From Haemaphysalis longicornis (taxonomy: Eukaryota; Arthropoda; Arachnida; Ixodida; Ixodidae), in NCBI GenBank assembly GCA_013339765.2, contig CM023448.1:111625508-111689507 (forward strand): a stretch of DNA of 64,000 nucleotides. The letters are read 5' to 3'. The notes under the pieces are model-generated. The model did not search any database, was not told the origin of the DNA, and worked only from the letters and a program-made list of their open reading frames with translations. This document shows, piece by piece, positions 45,506 through 56,935 of this stretch. The translations under genes and the position numbers were made by a program. The number at the start of each line of letters is the position of its first letter. Position 1 is the stretch's first letter.

Positions 45506-46039
45506 CTATACCGGTGCCAAAACTGCGTTTGGCAGTTATAAACCCCACAGACTCGGAAAAAAATATCCAGTCGCCTTAAACGATAGCGCGACGGAGACGA
45601 TTCAATTATGAATGCCGTGCACAGTAAACTACCATTCCCCAGTAAGTATTTGCGGTGCAAATTTCTTTTCAGGTCATTTTCTCTTCAACGTGTCATCACG
45701 ATGTGACAAAAAGAAGGCAGTGAGAGCAAAAAGCCCGATGCGCAATCCGACGCAGCTGCGGAATCTTGTTCTGCTTTCCGTACCTGAGCTCCCGTAGCGT
45801 TTGTTGTCGTTTTTTTTTTTTTAAACAAAGAACAACAACAAATGACGTAGGACTAAACACATCTGTCTACATTTTATGCGCACTCTTTTCAGTTAATACC
45901 TTTAAGAGGAAAGAGAGATTGATCCTTCCAGCCGATGCGCGAGTCCTTAAAACATCAAGCAAATCTTTGGGAACGCGCAGCTAAGCGGCAGAAGAAAAAT
46001 CCCTGTGCCTAGCATACGGAAATAGCCCTTGCCCCGACA
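45506..46039. other. Unassigned stretch
   Basis: Poly(T) at 45810-45823 facing an ACAACAACA run. Nothing else supportable. Confidence 0.45.
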
Positions 46040-46165
46040 CCGAGCTGTAGCAGAAACGGCGAAGACGGCCGGCCGCACAAAGGATTGGGCTGAAGACATT
46101 GAACCCGTACACGCTAGCCTCAGCTCTTATTAAAGTTATTTCTCTCTGTATCTCTCTCTCAAAAA
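46040..46165 (+). mobile_element. LINE 3' end relic
   Basis: GAAGACGGCCGGCCGCACAA and GGGCTGAAGACATTGAACCC echo the last codons and UTR of the LINE at 45220-45260. TATTAAAGTTATTTCTCTCT and a CT-rich tail follow. Confidence 0.5.
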
Positions 46166-47236
46166 TATTTTTTTACGCAACGGAACGACTAAGGAAGTTT
46201 AGTTCTGTGTTAACAAAACGTACAAAGGTTGTATTGGAAAACTTCGTATTTGAAGACGCGACGAGTGCGTAGAATATCCATAAAAATCCGGCCAAGAGAC
46301 ATTTAAACAGACTCAAACGACGCGGCGGGCTATGGAGTATTCAAATCAAATTCCATGAATGCGCGCTTTAGAGAAAGCGGGAATAACAACATTCTCTGAA
46401 TGACATAGGAACCTCTGCCTGCACATCGAGGGGCACTGAAGCCCGATTTGTCGCAAATTACACCGCAGAGTTGTCGGGGCTGAAAATGACTTGCAATTCA
46501 TCGTGGACGAACGCCATGGACGCTGGTTCGAATGCAAGCGACTAAAGATGAAGGGAGTCCGTTTCCAGTAACTGTTTTGCGTGCAACCTGGGACATTTTG
46601 CTACCTATAGTGAAACGGTGTTTAGAGGCTCGGGCGCCGAGCTCCCAGTAATAAAAAGAGCATAAACATAAGTTTGAACAGTTTAACGTAGCGCTTCGTT
46701 CGGCGCATGTACGGAGGGTGATTTCCCCAAAAGCCTCCCCACGTCTTGTCATTCTTCCACGCTGTGATGAGGTCCTTCGCATTGAATGAATTCATGTTCT
46801 CCAAATTCTGAAGCACGACAACAAACAACGAGCACGCACCACGCTACACGAGTCCGCCCAAATTTGTTGCACAGGACATGAAAACACACAAAAAATTGGT
46901 ACCCAACATTACGCAGTGCACACAACACGCACGCCAAACGCTGCGCCCCACGAGTCAACAGAACGCGGGGTTGAGAGCAGCAACACTGACTGAACAGCGG
47001 CACTCGGTCCCTCTCTCTGGTTCGCTGCTCAGCGAATCGCGACAGCGTAAACATCCAGAAGAAAATAAACAGGCGTGTACCTTCTAAAACAAGAAGCAGA
47101 AACCGGAGCACCGGCAAAGCGAGAACAAATCTGCGGCGCGAACATAGCGTCGCAGAGAATGGCCTCACTTATAAAGGCCCTATGCGCCACAGAGATTTTT
47201 TTTTTCATCGCGACTCAGCTTTTTGTTAACAAAACA
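46166..47236. other. Unassigned stretch
   Basis: A 139-codon minus frame (46749-47168) has no recognisable domain and no support. No other feature. Confidence 0.4.
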
Positions 47237-47239
47237 AAC

Positions 47240-47281
<42 letters not shown>

Positions 47282-47339
47282 GCACACGCACGCACACGCA
47301 CACACGCACGCACACGGACACGCACGCACACGCACAGAC

Positions 47340-47370
<31 letters not shown>
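47237..47370. repeat. Compound microsatellite (CA)n-(CACG)n-(GACA)n
   Basis: CA dinucleotides to about 47280, mixed CACG/CACA units to about 47335, then (CAGA)n to 47370. Open frames across it are artefacts. Confidence 0.95.
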
Positions 47371-48084
47371 AATGTATGGCTAACGTTTCAGAGCCATTTA
47401 CTGCCATGTAAGCGTTTTCTGGTTTGTATTGTTTTCATAAAAATTTTCGTACCACCACTCGACGCACTATGTTCACTTAGCCGACGGGCCGGGCCGCTGA
47501 AAGTGAGCTGAACGCACTCTGGAGTGCGTACTCGGCCAGCATCTTCCGTATTTGCCGTGCGACTTCACACGAATGGCACTTAAAGCGAGTGCACTCGGCG
47601 TAAGAAAACCTTGCGCGCTTGAAAGGGGCACAAGTTGCGGTTGCTGAGGAAGTTAACAAGCGAGGAGGCGGTTACGGCCAATGCAACGCGAATTAAGCGT
47701 CAGCTGTGCGTGGATGAATAAGGCCGTATATAAATTTTGGCGCAGCTGTCTTTCGCTGCCACCTCGGCGAAATGGACTGTTTTGTTTTCGCACCGCCACT
47801 TATCCTTTACTTGAATGTGTTCTTGTCCACGAGCACGGGCAGTAGCGGCTGTGCCATCGGTCTATGTCACGCAAAAGAGGACACGCACAGACGTTCTGGG
47901 GTGCTATTCTGGAAGGCCGGAGTTTGAGCGAAGCCAAGAAGCGGTTATATAATAAGCACACGATAATATTTTGTGGCGGGGTTAAAATGCTTTCAAAGTG
48001 CGATTCATTCTATTTGCTGATTATTTAGGTGACCTCACCGGTCCAGGGCAGCGCGCTCCAAAGATGCCCGACTACGGCGTGGAG
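47371..48084. other. Unassigned stretch
   Basis: GGCTAACGTTTCAGAGCC near 47378 is a small near-palindrome. Nothing else supportable. Confidence 0.45.
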
Positions 48085-48368
48085 CATTTTTACAGCGAAG
48101 CTGTATACCTCTACCCCCCAGCGGTTTCACCGCGCTGGGCAAGAACGATCTCCGTGGGCAAAAGGCCAATGCGCCAAGGCCTAAGACGCCGAGCGCATGC
48201 GTCAGGCTAATCAGGCATACAGCATAGAGCTCGGAATTAGAAAACCACGAAACAAGCATCGAAACCGCATTATGGACGATAAGGCGCCTGTGAACAATGA
48301 GACCCCCCCACCATATCTCCCTGGTAAACATTATATTTGCGATTATCTTTCAAGGCTAGGCAGGACTA
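48085..48368 (+). repeat. Family A, copy 2, left part
   Basis: Matches 23987-24283: ACAGCGAAGCTGTATACC, CTAAGACGCCGAGCGCATGC, AACCGCATTATGGACGATAA, ending GGCTAGGCAGGACTA. The match stops where a terminal-inverted-repeat element begins. Confidence 0.8.
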
Positions 48369-50275
48369 CACTCTAAGAAAAAAGCGTGTGGTAGTTTCTC
48401 CCTTAAGGGTGAAACAGGAATGTATCATATATTGCTCCCTAAGAGGTAGAAAGATTCTCCCCTTTAAGAGGGAGGAGGCGCGTTTCTACCCCTAGGAGTG
48501 GAGGAAGATTTCCCCCTTTCGTGAGCTAATGGAGGAGCGTTCCTCCCCTGGCAGCGTCACCCAAGCAAGGCTTGTCATGCGAGAAAGGCCTAGCGAGCTG
48601 ATCGGTTTGAGGATCGAGGAAGTACAAATAAGTAGGTTACTGTGGTTGTGTGCGCTTAAAATGCGCTAAAATAACCAAGAAATTACCTACCGAGCACCAG
48701 AACTGCGGTTAGCAAGGGATGTCGCCAATCGTATATGCGCGACTTCTTGCATTCGTCTCGCTGCGCGCCCCGCCTACGCGTTCAGAGCGAACGCGCCGCC
48801 GTAAACACAGTAGAAGTCATACCGATTGTTTTCAAAATGCCGCCTTTGTTTCCGAAAGGATCGTAACCCCGCCGTTCACCGCACACGAGATCACAAGCAT
48901 CCAATGCGGCCGTTTGAGAACAACCAGTTGTTGTTAGTCGTCTTACCTTGCTACAACCGATGCATCAAAACGCGGATCGTCTGCAATCGTAAATCTCAGC
49001 GCAAAGGTAGTGGAGGCAACACGAAAAACGTATCCATAGCTGTCGCATCCTCGACTCGCCCTCTAGCGTGCTCGAAGTAAAGCAATCGTAACGTTTTAAA
49101 ATGACCGATAGATGACGCAAAACAAGTAGGGGGTGGGGAGGGGCAGCTACTAAGCATCACCATCAGTGGGCACTTACATCGAGGCGTTTCCTTGGTTTCC
49201 TTTATGGATAACGTATATTATTATAGCCAACATCACGGAGGCCGCATGTGGGCGGTCACATATTGGGAAGAAACATAGCACAACACAGCGACATACACTT
49301 TAAAGGCACTGCCAACGCACAATACACGCAACACAACAATATACACCACAACATATAGTACACTTTTGACATGTCCGCATGATCACAACGCGCAACTAAA
49401 CATTAAAATGGCGACAATTTATAACCCTCATCGCCGAGAATGCAGGTATGAACTGTGAAATCGTTGCTAGTTTCGATAACCCACGGCAGTGCGTAAGCCT
49501 TAGGTGGGTTTTGTTATTTCATCAAATGTAACCCGGGCAATTGCAAACTTTTATTAATTTGAGGTTTTGTAAGAAGCAGTAAAATATCTCAAAGAAGAAA
49601 AAACGTTTCACGAAACAGTACGGCAGGTGTGTTTGGGTACTGACACTCATTGCCTCGCCTTGCCTCTTTTAGCGTAGAGCGCACCGCTGGTCTGGCAACC
49701 ATTCAGCCAAGATGTTACCGAATGGGGCCTTTTGTTGTTGGTAACTGATGCGTCAATATGCTGCGTCCGTGCTCGTTGACGAAAAAAGGGGCAGTTTGCT
49801 ATCACCGCTGACCTCTGTTACCCTTGGGCGTCAGTATAAAACGTCCACAAATGCAGTGGTAACGTTGAACAGGGCGCAGGCGAGTCGCACACAGCAAGCA
49901 TGCAGCGGTGCCCAAAGAATGTGCTTCAAACACACGGCTGGCGAGCCGTGCGTTAGCGAGGCGAGCAGATGGTAATAATAAAAAAAGACGGCGAGAAAAC
50001 AAGCAAGCAGCACACCGCAGGGGCGGTGTTGCTTGTAGTCGTCGTATGCGCCCGATCGGCGAAACCCACAGTGCAACGATGAACGGTTTCGTTTTCGGCG
50101 TCGGCGCCGACAACAGATTGCAGACGACAGGGGAGAATATTTCCTCCCCCGTTTTGGTGTTTTGTAGAAGCCGTACAGAGGGCGCTACGTGTAATTAGCT
50201 AAAGGGAGAAGCTCGCTGGTCCGGGGGAGAAAACCCTCGATTTCTTCCCTTTTTCTACCCTTTTTTCTTAGAGTG
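48369..50275. mobile_element. 1.9 kb terminal-inverted-repeat element inside family A
   Basis: Perfect 16 bp inverted ends: CACTCTAAGAAAAAAG (48369-48384) and CTTTTTTCTTAGAGTG (50260-50275). Subterminal sequence is similar in style at both ends (TTTCTCCCTTAAGGG left; TTTCTTCCCTTTTTC right). Family A sequence resumes at 50284. Frames inside are under about 105 codons with no transposase motif, so it is non-autonomous. CAGG at both edges is the only hint of a duplication. Superfamily uncertain; CACT ends recall CMC elements. Confidence 0.75.
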
Positions 50276-51000
50276 CAGGTTACCTTTGATTCGCATTCGG
50301 AACGACGTGAGTCGCGCGCAGCCGCAGAGCAGGGAGAACAAGCTAAGCCTACCAGAGTTGACCGAGCTAAAACGCATAAACAACAAAATGGCGGCGCCCA
50401 TGAACCCTTGCAGTGTAAACAAATGTCATGTAATGCGAACTTACCAATGATCATGGAGGCGGCACAGAACAATAGGAGAAAAGAGTGCCGATACTCTGTA
50501 CCGTTATCTAGTGACACTATAGTTGAGCGAAAGCGACAAGCCCACCGAGACGACGATAAACACTTCATATCCTCCTCCATCACCATTTGTAGTGGTTCAC
50601 AAAAGCTTTGCTGGGGCCCAATTCTCTTAACGAGAGGCTGTAGTTTTGAAACGACGCGGTAGCGCTATGCAAATGCATGTGTTCTCGGGTCGGAACGCCG
50701 CTATGAGGGCCGGAGGAAGAGCAAAAAAACCCAGAGGGGAGCACTCGCACAAGGGCCCAAGCGACACTCAATACTGCGTGTCGATTTTACAGTGCTCTGT
50801 GTCGCCTTGCACCTTTGTTACAGTGCGTCTTCCTCTGGCCTTCAAAGCGGTGCCCCAGCAGCCACGCATTTGCATAGCGCTACCGCGTGTTTCAAAACGA
50901 CGGCCCTTTTTTGGAGAATTTGGCCCCTGGACACCCACTTTCGCAGGGCGGGATGACGACCATTTTTTTCAGTGCGTTCTCTAGCTCCACTGTTGCACCA
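50276..51000 (+). repeat. Family A, copy 2, right part
   Basis: Matches 24407-24790: TTTGATTCGCATTCGGAACG, AAGCTAAGCCTACCAGA, AATGGCGGCG, AATAGGAGAAAAGAGTGCCG, CACCATTTGTAGTG, GCGGGATG. About 125 bp present in copy 1 is missing at the left junction. Confidence 0.8.
50611..50930. mobile_element. Second TIR element (about 312 bp) nested in family A
   Basis: Long imperfect inverted ends: GGGGCCCAATTCTC with GTTTTGAAACGACGCGG and TAGCGCTATGCAAATGC on the left, and the complement on the right (GCATTTGCATAGCGCTA, GTTTCAAAACGACGG, GAGAATTTGGCCCC). Copy 1 of family A (24728-24745) lacks it, reading GCTTTGCTGGGCATCCACTT across the site. CTGG at 50611-50614 and 50927-50930 is a candidate 4 bp duplication. 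Non-coding MITE. Confidence 0.8.
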
Positions 51001-52450
51001 GTGGCTACTGGGAGCACTTTACTTTACCGCACTTTTACTTTATTAATGCGAATTTCACTACAAATTCCAGTTTTTTTTTTTTATTTCAGGAGTTCATATG
51101 AGCCTTTTGTTTGCAGTTTTTCGTCCTAAGAAGAAGTTTCTGCCGTCGGTGGCAGACAATGCAATCACATGACTATGGCCGTCTGGAAAAAAAGAAAGCG
51201 GGTGATGGAAGCGGGCCACATTAAAAATAATTGCTGCTCGGTGTTACGTTATCGCAATCCTCCGTCCGTTTTTCGATACAAAATTTCCTCGGAGCACTCA
51301 GGTCTGCTTACATGCTTTAAACGCGAAAGCCTGTCGATACGTATATTAACAACTTCTTTACTGATATATTTACATTCCTAAGAAAGAGAAAGGGCCTAAC
51401 GTGTGTTTGCGTAAATTCGTGATTACCTCGCTGGCCAGTTGAACCGATTTTACTGTCATGGGTAACTCATATGAATGTATAAAACGTAAACTTCACGGTT
51501 CTTGAAAAACCAAACCCCCAACGGGGCGAATATGGATTTGGGGAACTTGGGTGTTTAAGTATTTTTATATATACCTACGGTAAAGTTCCGAGAGAACGCC
51601 CCGGAAGTCCCCAGAAACATCGCCCACCCCCCTTTAGGGGTGAAATATTCAGTTTACTAAAAGATTTCAGAGATCGCCCACCCCATAAAATCGCCCTAGC
51701 TTCGACGCCTTAAAATCTAGGGAGCTCCTTCCCGGAAAAGGTCCCGCGGCCGCGAACACCCGCTATGTCTCGATTTTGAACAAAAGAGACACAACCCGTC
51801 CGGCTTTTACTTGATATCGTGATATATCCGCAGTTTTGGTTGGCGGTGCGGCCACTTCTTTGTAGTTTTTCGCACCTAACCCAAAAAAATCGGCCATCCT
51901 GCATTTTTCACTTCTTATCTCTGTAATTTGCGTGGGCGGTCTTTGGGAACTTTACGGTTTAACCCGTTGAGATATCGAATTGATTTTCGCTTGCAAATTC
52001 TGACTATACTGTCGCGAAGCGGAGGTCTGTTGATGTTTTTTGGTTGTTTTGAGTTCTGTGCCCGCAGCCAGGGCTCTTGCTTCCAAGTGCTTTGTGTGAG
52101 AACGGTTCGGACGCGGCGATGCCCTGGCCCCCTTTTTTTCTGAGAAACGGCTCCGGCGCGTGTGTTTGCGCTCGGACCGACCGGAGTACGCGACTGTTGA
52201 GGGGAGCGAGCCATCGGCCCGTCTCGGGTTACCGCGCCTCAGTGGCGTCTCCGACCCCCCGTTGCGCCTACGCGGGCCGCTCTGTCTCCGAACCCTCGGT
52301 CTGGTTCAGACGACCGCCTTTCTTTTCCCCTTTCGAGTTAGTATGCACTGCTTTATTCTCACCAGTAATTCTTTTGCCGGAAACGGGCGCCTTCGAGTTT
52401 GAACTTTGTGTCTTCTGTGATTGGTTCCTTTTTCCTTTCGAAAATGTAGC
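51001..52450. other. Unassigned stretch upstream of a candidate LTR
   Basis: No supportable gene. From about 52130 on the sequence is GC-rich with several GATTGG (CCAAT-box) words at 52419, 52452 and 52477. Confidence 0.4.
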
Positions 52451-52822
52451 TGATTGGAGCTAAGAAGCGTCTCGCGGATTGGCTGCGGGTGTGCCTTGTT
52501 CCCCGCGGTCCGCGCGCTCCAGAATAGTCGTCCCCACCGGACCGCTTGACGCGGCTATAACGCGGCTCCGCCGGCTATTGAGGGGGCACCTGCACCAGAG
52601 GAGTTACTTTGCTTCCGGTCGTCGGGGCCAGACGCCGGGAGCCCTTCGCCCGCCAACTATGTTTCGTTAAGTACTCTTGATTGCCTGTTTTCTCCTATTT
52701 TTATGTATCAGTTGTAACGTTTTGCCTCTATGTTTTAAATCGAAGTATCAGTAATTAAATCAGTTGACCTTTTGAACCTCTAAAACCTTCGAGTGCTTCA
52801 TCGCCGGACTCATCCTTCAACA
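52451..52822 (+). mobile_element. Candidate solo LTR
   Basis: Begins TGATTGGAGC, ends CTTCAACA, and is flanked by GTAGC on both sides (52446-52450, 52823-52827), the 5 bp duplication typical of Gypsy or BEL elements. The 5' half is GC-rich with GCGGCTATAACGCGG, the 3' half AT-rich. An alternative start at 52193 (TGTTGAGG) gives 6 bp inverted termini with the TCAACA end but no duplication. No internal retroviral-type coding is nearby. Confidence 0.4.
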
Positions 52823-53249
52823 GTAGCGGCGCTGGACCAAATTATCCCGTTACGATACAAAAGCCCAAAAACAAATTTCAAGAAATCTGTCGTAATTAGC
52901 CCCTAAACGGGCGAATGAGGGTGTTGTATTTTCACGTATTTTCTACCTATCTCCAAAACAGTTACCAATTTGCTCTTGTTTTTTTTTGTTTTTTTTTTTT
53001 AACGGACATCGCTGATGACAGCGGGCGGGCATGAGTACCTTTTAGGGGCAATGCACTGCGTCAGCAACATGCCACCTCTCCACACCGTTGTAACCGCCTG
53101 TGCAGGCTGCTTTTTGCACCTCCGTTGCACTCCGCCCGCAGCCCCTCGGCAGCGCAAAACTGCGGCAGTGTGTTTTCCACTCAAATTACGATAACGTAAC
53201 TCGACATGCGTTCTGCGGATCTTCGCGAACAAGAATAAAGCGGCGCGAA
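52823..53249. other. Unassigned stretch
   Basis: T-rich tracts at 52980-53000. No supportable feature. Confidence 0.45.
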
Positions 53250-54480
53250 AAGCGAGGGAGGGGGCCTGTTACACATGACACCGCTCAGTCTTCGGTTTCT
53301 TGCGCTTTCCGCAGCCGTGGGATTGACTGTTTAAAGAACACGGGCAACGTCCGCTAAAACGGGCGAGTCAAGTTGCCGTCAAAAATACGTGACAAGTAAC
53401 TTCAGCACTGCTCACAAAAGCAACTCTATATATCTCTGTGTTTACGGATTAGGTCCGGTCAGATATCAAATTGGTTGTTGCTCAAGAAGGCTCCCACGCG
53501 TACGTCTTTCTGCTTTTGGTTTTGTTTTGTTTTATAACCGGGAGCACGGATCCCACCAAATCAGAAGTTGTTTTAATTCGATACGATGCTGTTTCTGATT
53601 TGTGGAATTGGCTGTTTTTCCACGATGCTCGTAATCGTGTTTGATATCAGATTTTAAAACGGTAGTTGAAAGAGGGGGAAGTGCCATGCTATACAGTGAC
53701 ACCTGGAGCCCGCTGTCGTTTATTCGCTTTTGCTTTAGCAGCCGCGCGGCTGACTGTTTCAGCAGCACGGGAAATGCCCTCTGAAACCTGGGCGTCAAGT
53801 TACCCACAAAAATACGTAAGAAGTAATTTCAGTATTGCTGCCTAGTGGAACTCTAGGCGCGTGTTCCAGAATTTCTCAATACGTAAGTTCCGATATCAAA
53901 TTTGTTTTAGCTCAAAAAGGTTTCCACGTTTACGTCTTCCTGCATTTTCTTTTTGCAGTTTTTGCACCGAGAGCATTCGATGCGACGACAGCAGTTTATT
54001 TTCTTTCCATAAGACGCCGTCGCTGATTCGTGGAATTGAGTGGTTTCGAACGCGTGTAATCATGATGCTATTAATGTTGACTAACATTAAACACTACAAA
54101 TGACAGTTGAAAGCGGAGGGAGGGGCATGTTATGAATGAGCCCCCTGGCCCTTAAATAAATGAGGTCCTTGAGGCTGTTTACTCTCTTCTAGTTCAGCGG
54201 TTGTGTGATTTAGTGTTTATATAAACAGCGCGCGGGCAACGCCCGCTGGAACGTGCAAGCCAAGTCGTCCACAAAAACATTAAAGAAGTAACTTCATCAT
54301 TGCTCACAAGTGCAACTAAGTATGTGTTTACGTATTTCTCAATATTTATAAGGTCTGGTGAGATAGAAAATTCGTCGCTGCTTGGGAAGGTGCCTCTTTT
54401 ATCCGTTTGCCAATTTTTGAACCGGGAGCAGAGATTCCACGAGCAGCGACAACTGAGGCGCGTTATGCTGCCAGTCTGTC
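53250..54480 (+). repeat. Diverged tandem array, three units of 430-465 bp
   Basis: Landmarks recur in order: GAGGGAGGGGGC / GAGGGGGAAGTGCC / GAGGGAGGGGCATG; CGGGCAACGTCCGC / CGGGAAATGCCCTC / CGGGCAACGCCCGC; AAGTAACTTCAGCACTGCT (53395), AAGTAATTTCAGTATTGCT (about 53822), AAGTAACTTCATCATTGCT (about 54286); and ACCGGGAGCA-type blocks. Units differ by many substitutions, so the array is old. No coding. Confidence 0.75.
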
Positions 54481-55140
54481 TATCAAGTAATTCGCGCCAA
54501 AAGACAAGGAAACGAAGGCGAAAGAAGAGACACAAACACGATGTAGCAGTAAGGAAGTCTTTGATAAGTTTCTTAGAAAAGTGTGCTGTTGAGCGAGTTG
54601 GCAGGGTACAGCGCGAAGGGAAGGTGAACAAGAAAGACGACGGGACAAGCACTTACGTCTAACCTAATTTGATTGCGAAAAACTCAGAGCCTGTATGCCT
54701 CACCACCCACCCGGATAAAAAATAAGATAAAATAAGTTGGCTGACGATTATGATACTCCGTAATGCGAAATTTGAGCGCCGCTGTTTAGCTGTGCCGACT
54801 TTGCACATAGTTGCGGCAAAGACCGTCATATATGTGTGCGCAGCTGCGGTAAGCCTCTGCGTCGGTGGCGCGAACTGCAGAGCATTTTCGGCGGCGGCGC
54901 GCACCACTGGATTCTGTCGTCGGTGGTGGTGAGCATATCAGGCGTTTTTTTTTTTTTTTTTTTTCGAAATGAGTTAAATCCACCAGCCGAAACTAAGTCA
55001 GATGAAACTGCAGTGACAAAGAAAAAAAAAACTCGGCAGCTTTCCCATCAAAAAGAGGTGGAAGAAATTAGGTGAGATAACGCCCTGCAAAAGTGTACGC
55101 AGATCGTAGTTTGTATCGAAAATGTGCCAGATCCCGCTGT
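54481..55140. other. Unassigned stretch
   Basis: GAGCGAGTTGGCA at 54591-54603 and GACGACGGGACAAGC at 54638-54652 resemble half of a TAGTTGGT-type foldback; incomplete. Poly(T) at 54945-54964. Confidence 0.4.
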
Positions 55141-55336
55141 TTCACGGATCAAAATCGGCGGCCGCTTTTCTGATGGAGGCGAAAAGCAAAAACGCCCGTG
55201 TGTACGAGATTTCGGCGCACGTTAAAGATCCCCAGGTGGTCAAAATTAATCCGGAGCTCTCCACTACGGCGCGCCTCATCGCCTGCGTTGCGTCGGCGCG
55301 TTAAACCCTACAATCAATCAATTCACGGATCAAAAT
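55141..55336 (+). mobile_element. 5'-truncated SINE with perfect 15 bp target duplication
   Basis: TTCACGGATCAAAAT at 55141-55155 and 55322-55336 flanks a SINE body (55156-55321) nearly identical to 26868-27025: GATGGAGGCGAAAAGC, GATCCCCAGGTGGTC, GCGCGCCTCATCGCC, end CAATCAATCAA. It starts about 18 bp upstream of GATGGAGG, so the tRNA head is lost. The low divergence points to a recent insertion. Confidence 0.95.
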
Positions 55337-56739
55337 GAGCCAAATCCATTTGCCCAATGGGAGTTTGCTTTTAGCTTGACCGTTCAGTCTGTTTCGGGGG
55401 TGTGGTCGGGAGGGGTTTTTTTTTTTTTCGTTTTTTTTTTTTGTTTTTGCTTTTTTTTTTTTTTTTTGCTTTTCGGAGCTGGCTTATCATGAATTCAGAC
55501 GGCAATTGAGAGATCGGCGAAAGATATGTCGACCCAGACGTAGACGACAAAGTGAACGGAAGAAGGAGTGAACGAAATGAAACTGAGAGATGCGAAATAA
55601 TCAGTTCATTTTGTATCCCTCGTCCCTACGGAGTAATCCTGGTCATATTTATTTTTTATTCCCATATTTACCATTTTAGTACTTAACTAAATAGCCGCCC
55701 CTTATAAACCCTAAATTACTGAGATAAATAAGACATACGATGGAATTACCGAGATAAATAAAAGGCATAAGAAAAGGACCCACCCCTGAGATTTCCGGGA
55801 AATTCGCACAGGGTACGTTTAATATATTTAACAAAACGCCTGTTTTTTTTTTTTTTTTTTTTTTGAATACAGACAACAGCACCACACTGCAATGTCTGAA
55901 GTCACGCACTGCTCACTGTCACCAAAGATTACTTACTCAAATCCAGAAAGGCTCAGGAGCACACGCTAAGCTCTCGAACCAGCTGCTTCAACAGTATTTG
56001 GAAAAAAAAATTCTGTCACCCGCATCATTTTTTCCCCGGCCACTCCATTCGCCCCCCCCCCCCCCCCCCCAAGAAAAAGAAAACCAGTACAAAAAGGGAC
56101 AGCCTGCACCTATAAACTCCCTTATGAAAGCATGTAGCACCTTCTACCGCGAAATAGCGTTTTGACTGCATTGCTTTTACTTCACGAACGCAACAACATT
56201 TCGAAAAAAAAAACGAAAACAAAAAACGATAACGCTGTGCGGGTTGATCGAATTGGCGAACCCGTGGAATGCCCCCTAAGCTAGACTTAGTCTCGAGCGG
56301 AGATAAAAAATTCAGTTTGCAGCCAGCGAATGGGCAAACAAGATCAGACCGAACGCAAAAGTAAATCGCCGTCACATATTCGTGAATCTAGCCCGGCCTA
56401 AGATATATCTCGCTTTTTTTATTCACTTTTGATCACCTCGTTTGACGCCAATACGTTTCTTTGAGTTATTTTCGTTATGGAGTAGCATTCGGCGCGAGTC
56501 CGCCTTGTGCACGTCAAGCGTTGAATGAAAAAATTTAAGCTGATCTTTGAAAAAAAAAAAAAAAAAGAACGCTGACAGCAAAAAACAAAATATCGCTATA
56601 GGAGCAGTAAAATTAAAAATAAGGAAGGCGCGAGTTTTTGTCCGGCATGCACAATCACCTGAACGAAAAAGATTGTAAAAAGAATAGAAACCAAAGACTC
56701 TTTCTTAAGGGAAAGATGGTTAAAACGCGAAGTTTTCTC
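55337..56739. other. Unassigned stretch with homopolymers
   Basis: T-rich tracts at 55418-55467 and 55841-55864, C19 at 56052-56070, and A-rich tracts. No gene is supportable. Confidence 0.45.
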
Positions 56740-56935
56740 CCACGCAACCTTAGCCAAAGCCAAAGTCGCAAAATCACTATCCTAAAGTCCAAAATCCAAA
56801 TTTCCAAACTCCAAAGCCAATGTCCCATTCAACTCAGCCAAAGTCCAAAGCCAACGTCCAACTCCACACCACCAAAGTCCAAAGCAAAAGTTCAATCTTG
56901 TTTAGAGAGTGTATTTCATCATCACCATCATCGCT
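56740..56935 (+). repeat. Degenerate (CCAAAGTCCAAA)n array with CAT run
   Basis: About 15 imperfect CCAAAGTCC or CCAAAGCC units, then ATCATCACCATCATCG. Similar units occur in module M at 33630-33690. Confidence 0.7.

Noticed and set aside
47370..47400. Possible third hammerhead-like motif near GGCTAACGTTTCAGAGCC
   Set aside because: Contains a GAAACGT-type core on the minus strand but no CTGAnGA box at the right distance.
47075..47407. Frames with HTHTHT and VCVCVC repeats
   Set aside because: Microsatellite translation artefacts.
49802..50586. Frames of 103-133 codons
   Set aside because: They lie in or across the boundary of the 1.9 kb TIR element and family A; no transposase motifs.
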